Assembly: GCA_029448655.1 (NCBI GenBank) | Contig: JACCLO010000071.1 | Span: 1 to 62,692 of the forward strand | From: Wolfiporia cocos | Lineage: Eukaryota; Basidiomycota; Agaricomycetes; Polyporales; Phaeolaceae | Reading direction: 5' to 3' | DNA length: 62,692 nucleotides | In this document: in pieces, positions 1 through 11,546 of the stretch | Position numbering within the stretch: position 1 is the stretch's first letter | How the letters are laid out: the number at the start of each line of letters is the position of its first letter | Translations under genes and position numbers: made by a program | The notes under the pieces: model-generated | Database searches by the model: none | The model's input: only the letters and a program-made list of their open reading frames with translations | Told to the model about the DNA's origin: nothing

Positions 1-1964
1 CATAATTATCGTTAGTAAAAAAACCTCTATTACAACACTTCGATCGTGTAGCATGCCGTGCAAATAGCATGAACACGGATTAGCAAGCCACATTGAAGCG
101 TGGGCGCCACCCACGCTGAGTATCTATCTACTCATCTCTGTTCTTATATTGCTTGATAATGAAGTAGCGCCGGTTCCGACATGGCCCGCTACTTTGCACT
201 AAACGTACTGAATGCCGGACTACAGGCCCTGAAGTCAGTCATCACCTAAGTGCTCAGTTCACACATCAGCGAAAACTGCAGTTTCATCGAAGAACGAAGC
301 GATACACGAGCGTGTTTGTGAGGCGAAGGTAAGAACAATGGGACATATTATGCCATCTGTGCTACAGGTACACATAGCTACAACTCCTGGGAGTGCACTG
401 GTGAGTAGCAAAGTACGCAAGAAGAGCAGAACATGTTTCGTGACAAACAACGCCATCGGCGCATGTGTAGCGTACGTTGCGAAAGTAGATATTTATGTCT
501 CCAGAACCCGCAAAGTCTTCCGCAGCAAGAGTGCTCTGACAAATCAAGGAGGTAGCTATTGTGCAACGGTACCGTGTCGCAAACGTTGGGAGGCGAGTGA
601 ACCAGCAAGCCTACGAACGGACAGTCACACTGGGCATGACATTAAGCAGGTGAGGGAACAGTTTAGAGCAGGACTTCTGAATCGATTAGCCTTTCTCGCG
701 GACGATCGTCTGACTACTTGCGGTGTATTAACTTACTACTGACATGGCGAGAATATGCAATCTAATTGTGTGTTTCGGAATCGGGAAGGCGAGGCTCTGA
801 AGAGCTATCCTTGCACTATAAATTCAAGGTGAACGCCCCAAATAATTGTCAGAGGCATTGGGCGCCCATTGCTACCAGCTCTGACCCATTTTATCTGTAT
901 TTAGCAACTATCGACTTGACATGATACGAAATATGCGCCCTCGCATGTTAGGATTCTTAGGAAATTGTGTTGTACAGGAACAGTGAGATTTGGTCAATGT
1001 AGTGCAGATGAAGTAATTCACGTGGAGCCGAGAGCCTCCTGGAAGGATTGCAAGCGATGTGTTGTTGCCATATCGTTATCATACAGCCGGAACCACTTTT
1101 GTTTACCATCGGGTTAGTCTGAGCCTTTCACCGCCCGGCAGTGTCGGTATGAGCAATGCCGGACATGCTCAGCCTGGAATGGCCTGGCGGGCACGGTGGT
1201 TGGAATGTGCCAGCTCAAATGCGCAGTTGGTCCGAAATGAAAGGCTCTTCTATCATTTCCGACGTCCATGCAGCTCCGCTCTTTTTGCCACTTGGCCACA
1301 CTCGTAGGAGAAACGTCTAGATCAATCTTCAATCTCTCACTTCCAGCAGTGAGTCCTTCCGGGCGTCGAAGCCGCTGGCGGACTTTGACGAGTCACATAG
1401 CGATAGACAGGCTATGCGGGAAGATCAGTTGCCCATGCTTTACGCGTTAGTTTATTTTGCTGCATGATACCAACTCCCCAAAATCTGACGATCGCAATCG
1501 TTGGCGGAATTCTGCGTCGGCTGTCGTGGCCGCGGGCCCCAAGGTGATGATGCTGACAGCTCTAGAATATCAGCAAGAATGTTCCGCGCCCGTCGAAGAT
1601 GTACTGGGCTGCTGATTATGTCGTGCCCCTGCGTCTCAGGAAGGCTGGAGGTGCGAGGCTGTGCGGGACTCCAATCGACTAGCCTCCGATCGCTGGAGAG
1701 AACCTTCGCGGCTTTCTGCGACGATAACGAAAGGAACGCTCCGAGATCACCGCGGTCTCACATTTGGTCGGCTAACAGATGCCGAGCTCGGCCGGCCACT
1801 CTTCAGGCCTCAGGATCTAGTACGCCACACTCGATACTGACACCAGTAGACGATTACCTACCTGCTCGGATTCATGAGGACAACTGACCCGCAGCGCACC
1901 GGCAAGCCATTCAAATATTCACCGATGGACCTTCCCGCGTCACGGGGATGGCTCGAGAACTTCG
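1..1964. other. Left flank without a recognised gene
   Basis: Open frames exist on both strands (the longest about 130 codons, at 338-742 and 1501-1887), but none shows a recognisable motif, a plausible intron pattern or protein-like composition. I see no repeat or RNA gene here. It may be intergenic sequence or a decayed gene. Confidence 0.4.
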
Positions 1965-1972
1965 TTTAAATA
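1965..1972 (+). promoter_or_regulatory. Possible TATA box of the reductase gene
   Basis: TTTAAATA lies 71 bases upstream of the ATG at 2043. That leaves room for a transcription start about 30 bases downstream and a 5' leader of about 40 bases, normal spacing for a fungal TATA promoter. It rests on motif and position only. Confidence 0.4.
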
Positions 1973-2042
1973 GGCCTCATTCTCAGCACCCACATACTCC
2001 ATCAGAATCATTATAATCCACTCTGTTCAGCTTCTGGCAGAT

Positions 2043-3820
2043 ATGTCTGCATCTGCATCGCCTGTACTCCCGCCCCTCAACGGTTCGCTATCTCTCATCC
2101 CTGGGCTCGTCGACTTCCATGCCGAATACAATTCCACCTCTCCGTTCTTTCTCTTCCTGTTTCCAGACTTGTCTTCTGATACGCTCGGAAGTATATCGTT
2201 CCTCGAGTTCGCTCAGGCAATTCACCGCGTTGCCCACTCCTTCAGGCCCGGACGGAAGGGCGAAGAGGGCGCCGTTGTCGCTATCATCGCGAACTGCGAT
2301 ACTCTGCTCTACCATGCGCTCGTCGCGGGTCTGATCCGTGCGGGGCTCGTCCCCTTCCCTATGTCCTCCCGCAACTCCGTGCCCGCAATAGCAAGCCTGA
2401 TGGAGCACACGAGCTGCCATCGCATCGTCTCACAGCCCACCTTCGCCCCATTCACTGACGCGGTCCGGGAGAGCCTGCCGAGCGGATTCGCCATGCACGT
2501 CGACGACCTGCCCGCGCTCACGGACGTCTTCCCGACGCTCGCGCCCTCCTTCGACCCGCCGCGTGCCGTCTCGGGCCCTTACCCGCCGCCCGCGTGCGCG
2601 GCGTCGCCATCGGATGTTGTGCTCTACCTGCACTCCTCAGGCTCCACCGGCTTCCCGAAGCCGATCCCGCACACGCACACGACGATCCTACACTGGTGCA
2701 GGATGCCCATCTTCGTGGAGTCGCGCAGGAAGGCGATACGGTGGGGGTGCATGGCGCTACCGCCGTTCCACGTAATGGGACTCTGCTCGCAGCTGTACGC
2801 GCCGCTCTTGTCCGGCCAGCCGACGTCGCTGTTCCCCCCGCGCGCGATCGTGTCAGCGCCCCCGGTCGTGCCGACCCCGCAGAACACAATTGAGACGGCG
2901 CGCAAGACAGGCTGCACGGCTATCGAGAGCGTCCCTGCTTTCGTCGAGGTAGGCTCTGGTTGTGTAGTGTGCCTGTGATTGCTAAAAGTACTGTTTTCGC
3001 CAGGCGTGGTCGCAGAACGAGGATGACGCGAAGTACCTTGCGTCTCTTCAGGCTCTTGTCAGTACCTGCATCACATTGCGCTGGTCGAGGGAGCAACTCG
3101 CTTATCACTCACGTCTTAGATATTCGCCGGCGGCCCGCTCTCCAGGGCGAATGGTGAGAAGCTCGTGGATAAAGGCGTGCGCCTGTTGGCGTGCTACGGT
3201 GCAACCGAATTCGGCCTGGTGACATGCGTGTTCGATGACGGCGTCGAAGAGCCGAGCCCTATTGGCAAGAAGCGCGCCGACTGGGAATGGATGCAGCTTC
3301 CCAGAGAGTGTATGTCGCTGGGTTCCTCAGGGAGACGGGACATTCGAGCTGCAGATGTTGGTGCGTGCCAAAATGTAACGATGTAGCCGCCCGAAGTATA
3401 CTGAGGTATGGCGTGCATGTGCGTGCAGACGTGCGAGACACACCAGCCTTGCATCGAGAATATGCCAAATGGGGAGCGTGGCTTTGCCACATCCGACCTT
3501 TGGGAACCACATCCGGCCAAGCCTGGTCTCTGGCGAATGTACGTCGCAGTCAATATGATTGGCAAATAAAGTCTGATGTCGCATATGAAGTGTCGGGCGT
3601 GCTGACGATGTCATCGTACTCGGATCAGGTGCGTCGCCCCTGTCATCGCCCGAGGGCGGCTGCTAACTTCGATTCAGGTGAGAAGACGGTACCAATCCTT
3701 CAGGAGAAATCACATTGGCGTGCACTCATGGGGCGGATAGTAGTCATACCTTCGCTGCACATGCAAGCACGGAGCCTGCAAGATCATGGCGTCCGATCGC
3801 TAGAATTCACATTTTCTGAG
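2043..3820 (+). pseudogene. Adenylate-forming reductase (NRPS-like), N-terminal adenylation domain, decayed
   Basis: This is the adenylation half of a fungal adenylate-forming reductase, which activates a carboxylic acid with ATP before transfer and reduction. The first exon (from the ATG at 2043 to about 2948) is open and carries the P-loop core motif LHSSGSTGFPKPIPHTH and the LPPFHVMG segment. Introns follow at about 2949-3003 and 3057-3119, then the core motif YGATEFGL near 3198. After WEWMQLPRE the frame slips by one base near 3310-3320, and the expected continuation RWVPQGDGTFELQML reads in another frame. Further exons give GFATSDLWEPHP, then RIVGRADDVIVLGSG across an intron, then GEKTVPILQ after about 3677. 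Homology is then lost, and no thiolation or reductase domain follows. Family reductases are about 1000 residues long, so this is a truncated remnant, or a gene with indels whose 3' part was lost. Confidence 0.75.
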
Positions 3821-3830
3821 TAAGCGGCCC

Positions 3831-4770
3831 GTCTTGGGAGTCCGCACGCGAACTGATGGTTGTACCTGACATGCTAACGCCGGCTTTGCTTGCGAGCTGC
3901 AGCACATGGATGAGAGCTGTGGAGAAGCGATCTCAAACTAGGTGACATCGTGATGGATGATTGTCTCACTGTCAATGGCTGGCTTGTTCTCTAATCCGGC
4001 TTCAACGAGGCGGAATCCGGCCAACTTCACTGTACGGATAGCCGAACCGGTGATTGGGGATGGTACGGTGAGACACTCTCGGCATGATGAACTAGACTCA
4101 CATGCAGCATTCACATTTCAAGTATCCTCATCATCCATATCGCGAGACAAGGCAGATGGATTCCACAGATTGACCCCTGCGGATCATATGTGGTAGTTGG
4201 AAGAAACCCAGAAATAGTGTGCCCACCTTCACGATCTAGGATATCCACTTGATGGATCCAATCCTTGTTCGACCGCAGGCGCTGCTGGGAGAAAGACTCG
4301 GAGAGATATGCCAGCTGGTATAGTTCGGCGCATATAGAGACCCGACTGCTACGACTACTATCCCCGAGTTTCTGCTTGACGCTGATCAAAGCGTCTACAC
4401 GAATGGAGGATGTTGCTGTAAATAAGATCCGTGCAATTGAGCGCATATAACGTACCCTCGATGGAACTGAAAGTATTTGATATGTCTGAAGACAGTTTGC
4501 GCTTGTTCGCCGATATTTCCAGTGAGTTATCCACATACAAGAAGAAGCCCAATGTCTACGATGCCAGCCACAGCGAGCTCCACGCGAGACTTTGACGCGC
4601 TCAGTCACGAAGTCGTGACGTCGAGCTTATGTGACGCGGGGTGATGTTAGCGCGCGCACGCCGTGTGTCAGGCAGGGGAATTATTAATTCTATTTGAGTT
4701 ACTAAGTGGTGCACACGTTTATCTGTCCGCATCAAGTCCGCAAACGCATCGCGTTCCATAATTTATCACT
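3831..4770. other. Stretch without a recognised gene
   Basis: The reductase signal ends near 3820. A minus-strand frame at 4111-4608 is open for 165 codons but has no motif I recognise. Nothing else stands out. Confidence 0.35.
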
Positions 4771-5303
4771 ATGCCCAACGCCGCCGACACTTCACTTGTG
4801 GCTCCCGATGATGCTGTAGCAAGATGTACAACTGTAGGGAAATCTATATCCATCCATTCCAATCTCGATAATGATGACATTCACACGCCAACCTCCACAG
4901 GAAGCTCGGAGAGACGGCCTCTTCGCTGGCCTTTCCGCTGCATTGGCAGGTGGTTAGTAACTTCGCGTATACGCATGGTCCATTGCTGTACTATTCACCC
5001 TAGCCATTCTGGGCAACAAACTATTCCGATTCAACAGGAACACCACAGTTGTGTGTGGCGTCGGTGAGCGTGCTGCAACGAGGCAGCGGTGGCTCGGATG
5101 CCGCTGGTGTCTGCGCACAGTGACGGGGGTGCTTTCTGGTTATTATTTCTACCAGGGATTTCTCGCATCTAATCTTGCTTGCCCACGTGCGGAGCAGGCC
5201 AAGATGCAACGGTCGGAGTCTGTGTTCGGCGAGGATCTGTCCACAAGCACCAAGTCAATGAATGTAATGTATTGTCATCGCAACAATTCCACAGCGGAGT
5301 ATA
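4771..5303 (+). other. Possible gene fragment with one membrane-like segment
   Basis: An ATG at 4771 opens a polar, Ser/Thr-rich stretch of about 50 residues. After a possible splice near 4950, a hydrophobic segment (YAWSIAVLFTLAILG) follows at about 4970-5015, and then another open stretch to about 5320. It could be a remnant of a small membrane protein or chance frames. No family is recognised, and the decayed aldolase begins immediately downstream. Confidence 0.2.
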
Positions 5304-6165
5304 ATGCACCGTCTTCTTGAAGCCCTTTCGCGCATCGAAGCCAGCGTTCGGCGCATGGATCACGCTGCCAGGTGCTTTGAAAGCGCGCACTGCTGCGCTC
5401 GCCTCGCCCCATCTCTCATGGCTGCTCATTGATTGTGAGCATGGCATGACATCTCTTCAGCCAGGCGCTGCCGAATCCATCCAAACAATATCGGGGCTCG
5501 GAAGCTCGGCGCCCAGCACTATTGTCAGAATACCTGCAACAGGGGCGTGTGCAGACGGTAGTGTCGGTGGCAAATCAAGTATGGGCTTGATGCCGGCGCC
5601 CGGGGAGTGCTGGTTCCAATGGTATGTAGAACACGCTGGGCTAGTCGGTCGTGGTACATATACGTCAATCTGATAGGTATCAACCGCCGCTCAAGCCAAG
5701 TCGATCGTTGCTGCGGCGCGCTTCCCCCCAAGGGGTCCAGGTATCCGTGGATTCGGCAGTCCATTTACACAGAGCACATGGGGACTGATGGCGTCAGAAT
5801 ACCTCGCATCTGCGAACGACTTGAGGCCGTACAGAGCATCGACGAGATCTTGAGTGTAGACGGTCTCGGTCAGTGACCGCACCATCAAAAGCTCAACTAC
5901 GCACATTACTCACCGTAGTCACTATCGGCCGTCGGAATATAGATGGCGTTCTCATCACCTCTCACTCACTCACAACTATCCAGCGCCATCGCCAAATCTC
6001 CACCCTGATGTGGAAGTCATCATCAGCTCCGCATCTGATCGCTCACTTATATGCGTAATCAGCGCCATGTACTGCACTCCGGGCACTCAATCGAACAAGC
6101 GTGCGCGGCAGAACGTCACATCAGACAGTGGGGCATTATTGAAGGCTCTTGCAGAGGATCTCTAG
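5304..6165 (+). pseudogene. HpcH/HpaI aldolase-family gene, decayed
   Basis: The family cleaves or forms 2-keto-3-deoxy acids in a metal-dependent reaction. The ATG at 5304 begins MHRLLEA, but the body (KPAFGAWITLPGALKART, then LLIDCEHGM) is in another frame, so a one-base indel lies near 5320. VRIPATG follows, then GVLVPMVCRT near 5600, a short intron, and then AAQAKSIVAAARFPP and FGSPFTQSTWGLMASEYLASAND at about 5690-5820. Roughly ten codons are missing before EAVQSIDEILSVDGLG. Later pieces (HPDVEVII, MYCTPGTQSNKRA, VTSDSGALLKALAEDL) run to a stop at 6163-6165. The full extent of the fold is visible but it needs several frame changes. It is called a pseudogene; indels from assembly error could explain some breaks. 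Confidence 0.75.
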
Positions 6166-6441
6166 CAGCAGCTGGGGAGATCATAGGCCAGAAGGACTTC
6201 GGGTATAACTAACAGTGTACGACGTACGTGAAGTAGTCAATCCCTGATACAGGGACCACCTTCGCTTCGTCTGAAGCCCCTCTGCATTGACAGGGCTGAT
6301 TTGAAGATCTTGCAAAGACACTGATGGAACAGTGCAGGGTCCAGGCATCGAACCCATAGGTCTTAGCAAGGTATAGCCAAGTGAGATATGCGAAGGTGTC
6401 ATCGAAAACTTATTGCGCCGTACAATACAATGACGCTGCGA

Positions 6442-7687
6442 CTAAGGGCGTATGTTACGGCGATCCCACCTTTTACCGATTCCGGCACGTTCTATACAAT
6501 TTGCCAACGCAGGCACAGTCAACCATATGATTGCAGAGTGAATAGAATATGGTTTACTTTGTTTTTTTGCCCGACTACATCTCAAGCAAAGAAGACTGCA
6601 GTTTGAGCATGCATGCGGGGAGACATCAGGGTGACACAAACTCACAGGTTTGTGGGACCCTGGCTACAGGGGAGTCCCTAGACGTCCTACAGGGCGGTGT
6701 GCTAACCACAAGGCAGCCAGTCGGCTGTATCCCCAAGGGGGAACTCCTAAGGCGACCAAGAGGGAAGACACACAGACAAGCAAGTCGTGGAGGGCCCCCG
6801 GGGCAGAGACGCACACAAACGCAGATGAGAAAGGAGCCTAAGCTCAGTTGTCGAGAATCCTAAAGATGGGGAAGTAAGTCCCCATCTTGTCGTACTTATA
6901 CATGGGGAGCTGACCAGTAATGGTCGCCCTAAAGTCGCGGCCTGTGCGCAGTAACTAAGAGGGCACATGATAATGTAACTACCTGTAACGACATGTGACG
7001 GTGTGACCCTAACGTGAGTACCTAAGGCGCGCGCTACCCTACAGCGCTTACCTACAGTCATATGATCTAGACGGAGTCCTGGATAGACGCGGAGGTGGCT
7101 GAGGATCATGGAAGCGCGCGCGCACCTAGCGGCGCCTATAATACCTGCAGCGAGGGATGTTACGTATCCTCTAAGGAAAGTTTGTGACACAGGGCCCCTA
7201 CAGTCACGCCGCGTTGCAGCGCATTGGGCGCATGGGGGGTCATAAACCACCTCTTCGAGTTTCTTTCGCGGTGCCGAGCGACTAGTCCTGCGCTCAGCGG
7301 TGGTTATACCCTGACTGGTGGTGGCTTCGATCGGTGGGGGCTGTGCAGGGGTATCCGGCACTGTGCCGTTTGATGATTTCATCCGAGCAAACGCATCATC
7401 CCAAACAGACACGTAGTCGTGATAGAGGTCCAGTGTGCCGAAAGGAGATAGAAGGGGCGCTTTAAAGTGAAGCGAGTCGTAGAGATTCTTTGACAGCCTG
7501 TTAGCGCAACACAGGTTTCCAGGTAGTGAGAGCGCACCTTGCAATGATCGAGTCGTTGCACCCAATCACAAAGCTCCTCTTGGTCAGCGGCCGCGCATGG
7601 CGGGCACTGCAGCAGCTGTTTGACTTCGCGAATAAGCTTTAGAGACTCCAGGTGAACTGTGACTCCAGATATGTATCCCGGATCCAT
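6442..7687 (-). pseudogene. Cysteine-rich zinc-cluster-like protein gene, split by a solo LTR
   Basis: On the minus strand an ATG at 7687 opens MDPGYISG. The frame slips near 7530 and continues to PPCAQCAATRRDCRGP. There a 558-bp LTR interrupts it; with the LTR and one duplication copy removed, the frame continues in phase as DVSPHACSNCSLLCLRCSRAKK. The restored cysteine spacing (CxxCx6C, then CxxC and further Cys with basic residues) resembles the cysteine-rich modules found in agaricomycete transposon-associated hypothetical proteins. The clean phase across the junction argues that this was coding when the LTR arrived. Function unknown; a metal-binding role is inferred from the cysteines. 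Confidence 0.5.
6632..7189 (-). mobile_element. Solo LTR, 558 bp, target duplication CAGGG
   Basis: On the + strand it begins TGACACAAAC and ends TTTGTGACA, so read on the minus strand it starts TGTCACA and ends TGTGTCA. CAGGG flanks it on both sides (6627-6631 and 7190-7194). No internal element remains, so it is the product of recombination between two LTRs. Confidence 0.9.
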
Positions 7688-8074
7688 TTCGGTGTGGCGA
7701 CCTCTTCGTTATCGTTATCACTGATACGAGTGTTAGCTGAAGGGTAGTTAATCCTGCTACATGATGGCAGGGTCTTACACTTGAGTTTATAATGTCCCGT
7801 CGTCACGAGAGAACGAGAGCGAGAGATCAGGGACTTCGAGTTTGCATGGCCTTTTCGAACTCCGCTGTGGCTGACTGCGGATGGGCGCTTAGCGTGCGCC
7901 CCGTCCTCGAGCAGCCCTCCTCCCCCGCCCTGCCCCCTCTCTCCTCCCAGTCTCTATTGGATGGAATAGGTGCAAGCTTCACTAGCAGGTGCCACCACTA
8001 GGACCTGGATTGTTGAAGCAAGCGTCGGGATCGCGTGAAAGAGAGCGAACGAAGTGAGCGGTGCAAGAAACAAC

Positions 8075-8933
8075 TAGTGATGTGCCAGGCCCAGCTTTGG
8101 GCCATGAGCCGGGCCGGGCCAAGCTGGGCTTTACAGCATGGCTTGAGATGGCCCAGGGCCTGGCCTGAGATACAGGCCAGGCCGGGCCAAGCTGTTGAGC
8201 CCCGGCCTAGGGATCTTAATGGCTACAATATCTGGCAGGCACAATATAAGCCCATACAGGCCAGTTATATGCTCAACTCAATCATTGTGCACCTATCTTG
8301 TTTATTTAAAACTACAGAAAAGTCAAGTCCTCAACATTGAAGCCTGCCGCTCACTTTCGGGTGCCTATATGATTCCCCATATGGCAGGCACGCTACTGAA
8401 TGCTGCACTGGTGAGTGATTATTTCACACTTAATCCTACTATAGATTGGAGGTGTCACGGAATATCTGGGGTTGGAATCCCAGGTGGCACATATAATACC
8501 AGAAAGGCCAACCATGCCAAGTATTAAGCCAAATACTCAACGGTGCAATATAAGTGCCTAGCGTGGGAATATGAACTACACATATAGCGTGTCCTGCCTA
8601 TAACAGCTGAGCTGTTATAGTGGCCCTTTTGGCTAAGGGGTGTTAGACGTATGTCTCCACAGACACTGGTCTGGGACTGCCAGTTAAATCTGTGACAGGA
8701 GGATTCAAGGTTCTATTTCATCTGGGAAAGGTTTGGCAAAGGTGAATCTCAAGCTCTGAAGCTAAAGTGATGATTATCTTAGCAGTAGTAGGCCATGGTC
8801 GAGCCGGGGCCTAGGCTGGGCCAAGCCGTGAGCCGTCAATGAGGGCCCAGCCTGAGGTTTTGAAAAGCTGTGGGCTGTCCAAGCCAGGCCAAAGCCAGGG
8901 CTTTTGAGCCAGGCTGGGCCTGGCACATCACTA
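8075..8933. mobile_element. hAT-like MITE, copy 1, target duplication GAAACAAC
   Basis: Ends are inverted repeats: TAGTGATGTGCCAGGCCC at the left and its near complement ending CACATCACTA at the right. The 8-bp duplication GAAACAAC is exact (8067-8074 and 8934-8941), and 8-bp duplications are typical of hAT transposons. The interior is rich in GGCC-containing palindromes and has no coding capacity, so it depends on an unseen transposase. A 245-bp LTR has inserted into it. Related copies lie at 33643-34269 and 36409-38157. Confidence 0.85.
8453..8697 (+). mobile_element. Solo LTR of the miniature-element family, 245 bp, duplication GGAGG
   Basis: It runs from TGTCACGG to CTGTGACA and is flanked by GGAGG on both sides (8448-8452 and 8698-8702). 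The core GCGTGGGAATATGAACT, the ATATAG box, the palindrome CAGCTGAGCTG and CCCTTTTGG are shared with the LTRs of the miniature element at 31362. The MITE copy at 36409 lacks this insertion, which confirms the borders. Confidence 0.85.
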
Positions 8934-8941
8934 GAAACAAC

Positions 8942-9277
8942 AATGTTGGACAGTGGTTTGTCTCATCCTTGGGGCGGGGAGGCAAACATGCAAAGCATGT
9001 ACAGCCTAAATTCTACAATAATAAGGGGTACCCTTATCTCTAAGGCACATCTTTCTGACTTGTTCAAGTATGCTAGTGTCACTGCATGGTATACCCAGCC
9101 GGCAATCGGATACGCACTTGCCTGGATGTTCCAACACTGGATTGCCACAGTGAATTTATCATGCCCAGGTGCTTGCCTGCATCATATTGCACCTGCATAT
9201 AGCTCAGCTAAAACAATCCTCATGAAGTGATGCTATCATTTGTATGATTGTATTGTACATTGTACTGAAATGCTGTG
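8942..9277. other. Transposon-derived or unknown sequence
   Basis: An open frame crosses 8904-9230 on the + strand but begins inside the MITE and has no recognisable motif. No other structure is seen. Confidence 0.3.
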
Positions 9278-9745
9278 TGACACAAACTTGACTGGCATAC
9301 CTCTATCCCTGTCCTACCCCTATAAGTACTAAGACCCAGGGTACAACGCCGAGTTGTTGAGACAAGGCGAGGCGGAGTCAGGCAGCATGCTGTAGTGATC
9401 AAGAGAGGAGGGCTATCACCCATACATCGAGAAGAACAAGTCTGAGGTGTAACCCTCAGATGACGTAGTATATATACATGTAGAGATGGCGTAACTACTG
9501 AGTCGCGGCCCACCCTAAAGGGGGCCATGCACGACGTCGCGATCGTCATGCCATAAGGTGTCATCTACAACTACATCATGTGAGCGGCCCGGCGGGGAGG
9601 ACGGTCCGCAATCCCTAATCAACGACTCCTTATCTAATCTCCATGTCACGTGACTTCCTGTGCATCAGTCAATGCGTTCGACCCACGCAGAGGGCAAATC
9701 CTGAGTAAATGCCCAGCCAGGTGCCTAGCCTCAAAATTTGTGACA
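9278..9745 (-). mobile_element. Solo LTR, 468 bp, target duplication CTGTG
   Basis: Starts TGACACAAAC, ends AAATTTGTGACA on the + strand; CTGTG lies at 9273-9277 and 9746-9750. A TATATATA box near 9470 sits on the promoter side when read on the minus strand. Confidence 0.9.
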
Positions 9746-9984
9746 CTGTGAGACTGAGTGCACTGCCTTGTGTCCGACCTCACCTCTGCCCCCACCTCCA
9801 CCCAGCACTGGAAACAAGATTAAGTGTGCCTGGGCACTGCACAGGATAGTGTCTGAGACATCTCCTTGACCTTCTCTGCCGTCTCCGCCCCCACACCACA
9901 GCCATTCTTGGTCCCATTGGGCAGCAAGGGTAAGGGCCACACCCACAAGTGCACCTTGACATCCAATATGAGCCAGACTTGAGG

Positions 9985-10066
9985 TTAATGTCCCAGCAAG
10001 TTTGCATGACCTTTTCATATTCCACTGTGGCTGGTGCACCGACACTGCAGATGGGCGCTTAGCATG
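9985..10066. repeat. Dispersed repeat, one of three diverged copies
   Basis: The motifs AGTTTGCATG, CTGTGGCTG and GATGGGCGCTTAGC occur in the same order here, at about 7838-7905 on the same strand, and at about 15455-15550 on the opposite strand. The copies differ by many substitutions, so it is an old repeat, probably part of a transposon body now scattered by later insertions. No protein is recognised in it. Confidence 0.6.
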
Positions 10067-10295
10067 CACCATGCCGACCTTTAACTGAAAGTAATAGAGC
10101 GATAATTGTTCTCACGCTCAGAGTATTTTCTCACATTTAGATAAAAATTATAAGTGATGAATCAGCAGGAAATTGTAAGCAGGCAAGACTTGTGGCAACA
10201 TTAGCCAGTGACCTCCTTCCATCCTGCATGCCTGCATACATTACCCATGATGTCTAAGACCTGCCTAGAAGGCCATGCAAAAAAGCTGAGAGTGC

Positions 10296-10499
10296 ATGTA
10301 CAAGGAAAATGAACAAAGACACACAAAGTGGAAGGCTCTCAATGATGAGGAAGATGATGAAGCTGAGACTGATGTTATGTTGTTGAAGGAGTTTATGGAG
10401 ACAGTGATGGGTAAGATTGTAGGGCCATTTGAGCTCAAGGCCCAGATCAACATTGGAGATGATGATCTTCAACTTGATGATCAGGAGCATGCATGCTGA
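10296..10499 (+). other. Short acidic open frame, probably transposon-derived
   Basis: A 67-codon frame, rich in Asp and Glu, ends at the edge of an LTR remnant. It could be the tail of a protein related to the MULE ORF downstream, but nothing specific identifies it. The sequence at 9751-10295 shows nothing beyond the dispersed repeat. Confidence 0.25.
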
Positions 10500-11546
10500 T
10501 ACAGATGTACCATCTGTGGGACTGGCCCATAGCCAGGGAATATCTCCAATAGACTGACACAGACTCACAAATGTCTGTGGGACTGGCCCTGCTGGGAACC
10601 CTACACACCTATCGAGGTGCCACCCAAGTTATGCAGGGTTAAACAGAGTCACCTTATGCCTACGAAGGCAAGCCCCCAGATGAGCGAGTAGAGAACTCAG
10701 TAGTATGACTGGTGCAGACCCACAGCAAGATGCAAGAGAGGGGCCTAAGCCCATTGCTGAAAATCCAAAAGATGGGGATAAGCCCCATCTGTCATCTACT
10801 TAAGTACATGACAGGAGCATATGTAGGGATGCCCTAAAGTACAGGCCTGTGCGCCGTAACTAAGGGTGACTGTAATGCTACATGTGACTACAGTGGTGAC
10901 CATGAACGTGAGTACCTGATACGTGTGCTGCCTGACTAGCACTAATCTACTGGGTCAGGTGATTCTACTGGCATCAAGGGATGATGTGAAGTAACTAAGC
11001 AGAGAGGGGCACGCGTGCACATAGCAGTGCCCATACTGTGATAGCGAGGAGTGAATTGTCCTAGGAATGCCCCTCTGGGCATTCTGTGACATAGACCATG
11101 ACAGGTCCCAGGCCCCATGGCGTCAAGGGAAGGCAGGGCAACGAGCAGTCTTGTTGGCAGTATGGCGGGTTGGCAAGGTCTGACATCCCCAGACTAGCAT
11201 GTCGTGAACTAAGAGCAGAGTGGCAGCCCAGTAGACAGCATGAAAGAGGGTGTCATTACCCTAATGTCAAGAATGCTAGACATGAGGATGTAAGTCCTCA
11301 TGCCAGTGCATAAGTACATGTGGGTGCACCAGTACCTAAGAGCTTGCCCAAAAGCCCCAGAGTCCATGCACGTAAACGTAAGCATAGGGGTAAGCATAGA
11401 TGACAAGGCACCAGTAATGGTGCTGAGTCATGTGGCATAGGGATAGAGATGCCAGTAATGGCGCTCTGGCAATGACCACCTGACCCCGTAGATAGGCACT
11501 CCGGGGTAGTGCGCACCCATGCATCACTCACATTATGGTCACTCCC
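10498..11546 (-). mobile_element. Old LTR remnant interrupted by a younger solo LTR
   Basis: TGATACAGATG..CTGTGGGACTGGCCC at 10498 and the hairpin-like ATGAGGATGTAAGTCCTCAT near 11270 match internal landmarks of the minus-strand solo LTRs nearby. The right border is unclear and no duplication was found. The LTR at 10555-11091 is inserted within it. Confidence 0.45.
10555..11091 (-). mobile_element. Solo LTR, 537 bp, target duplication TAGAC
   Basis: Starts TGACACAGAC and ends ATTCTGTGACA on the + strand, with TAGAC at 10550-10554 and 11092-11096. The GTCTGTGGGACTGGCC landmark near its left end is shared with the copies at 11679 and 15713. Confidence 0.9.

Noticed and set aside
6747..7565. 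The 272-codon minus-strand frame as one intact protein
   Set aside because: Its C-terminal third is translation of the solo LTR at 6632-7189; the true ORF continues beyond the LTR in phase.
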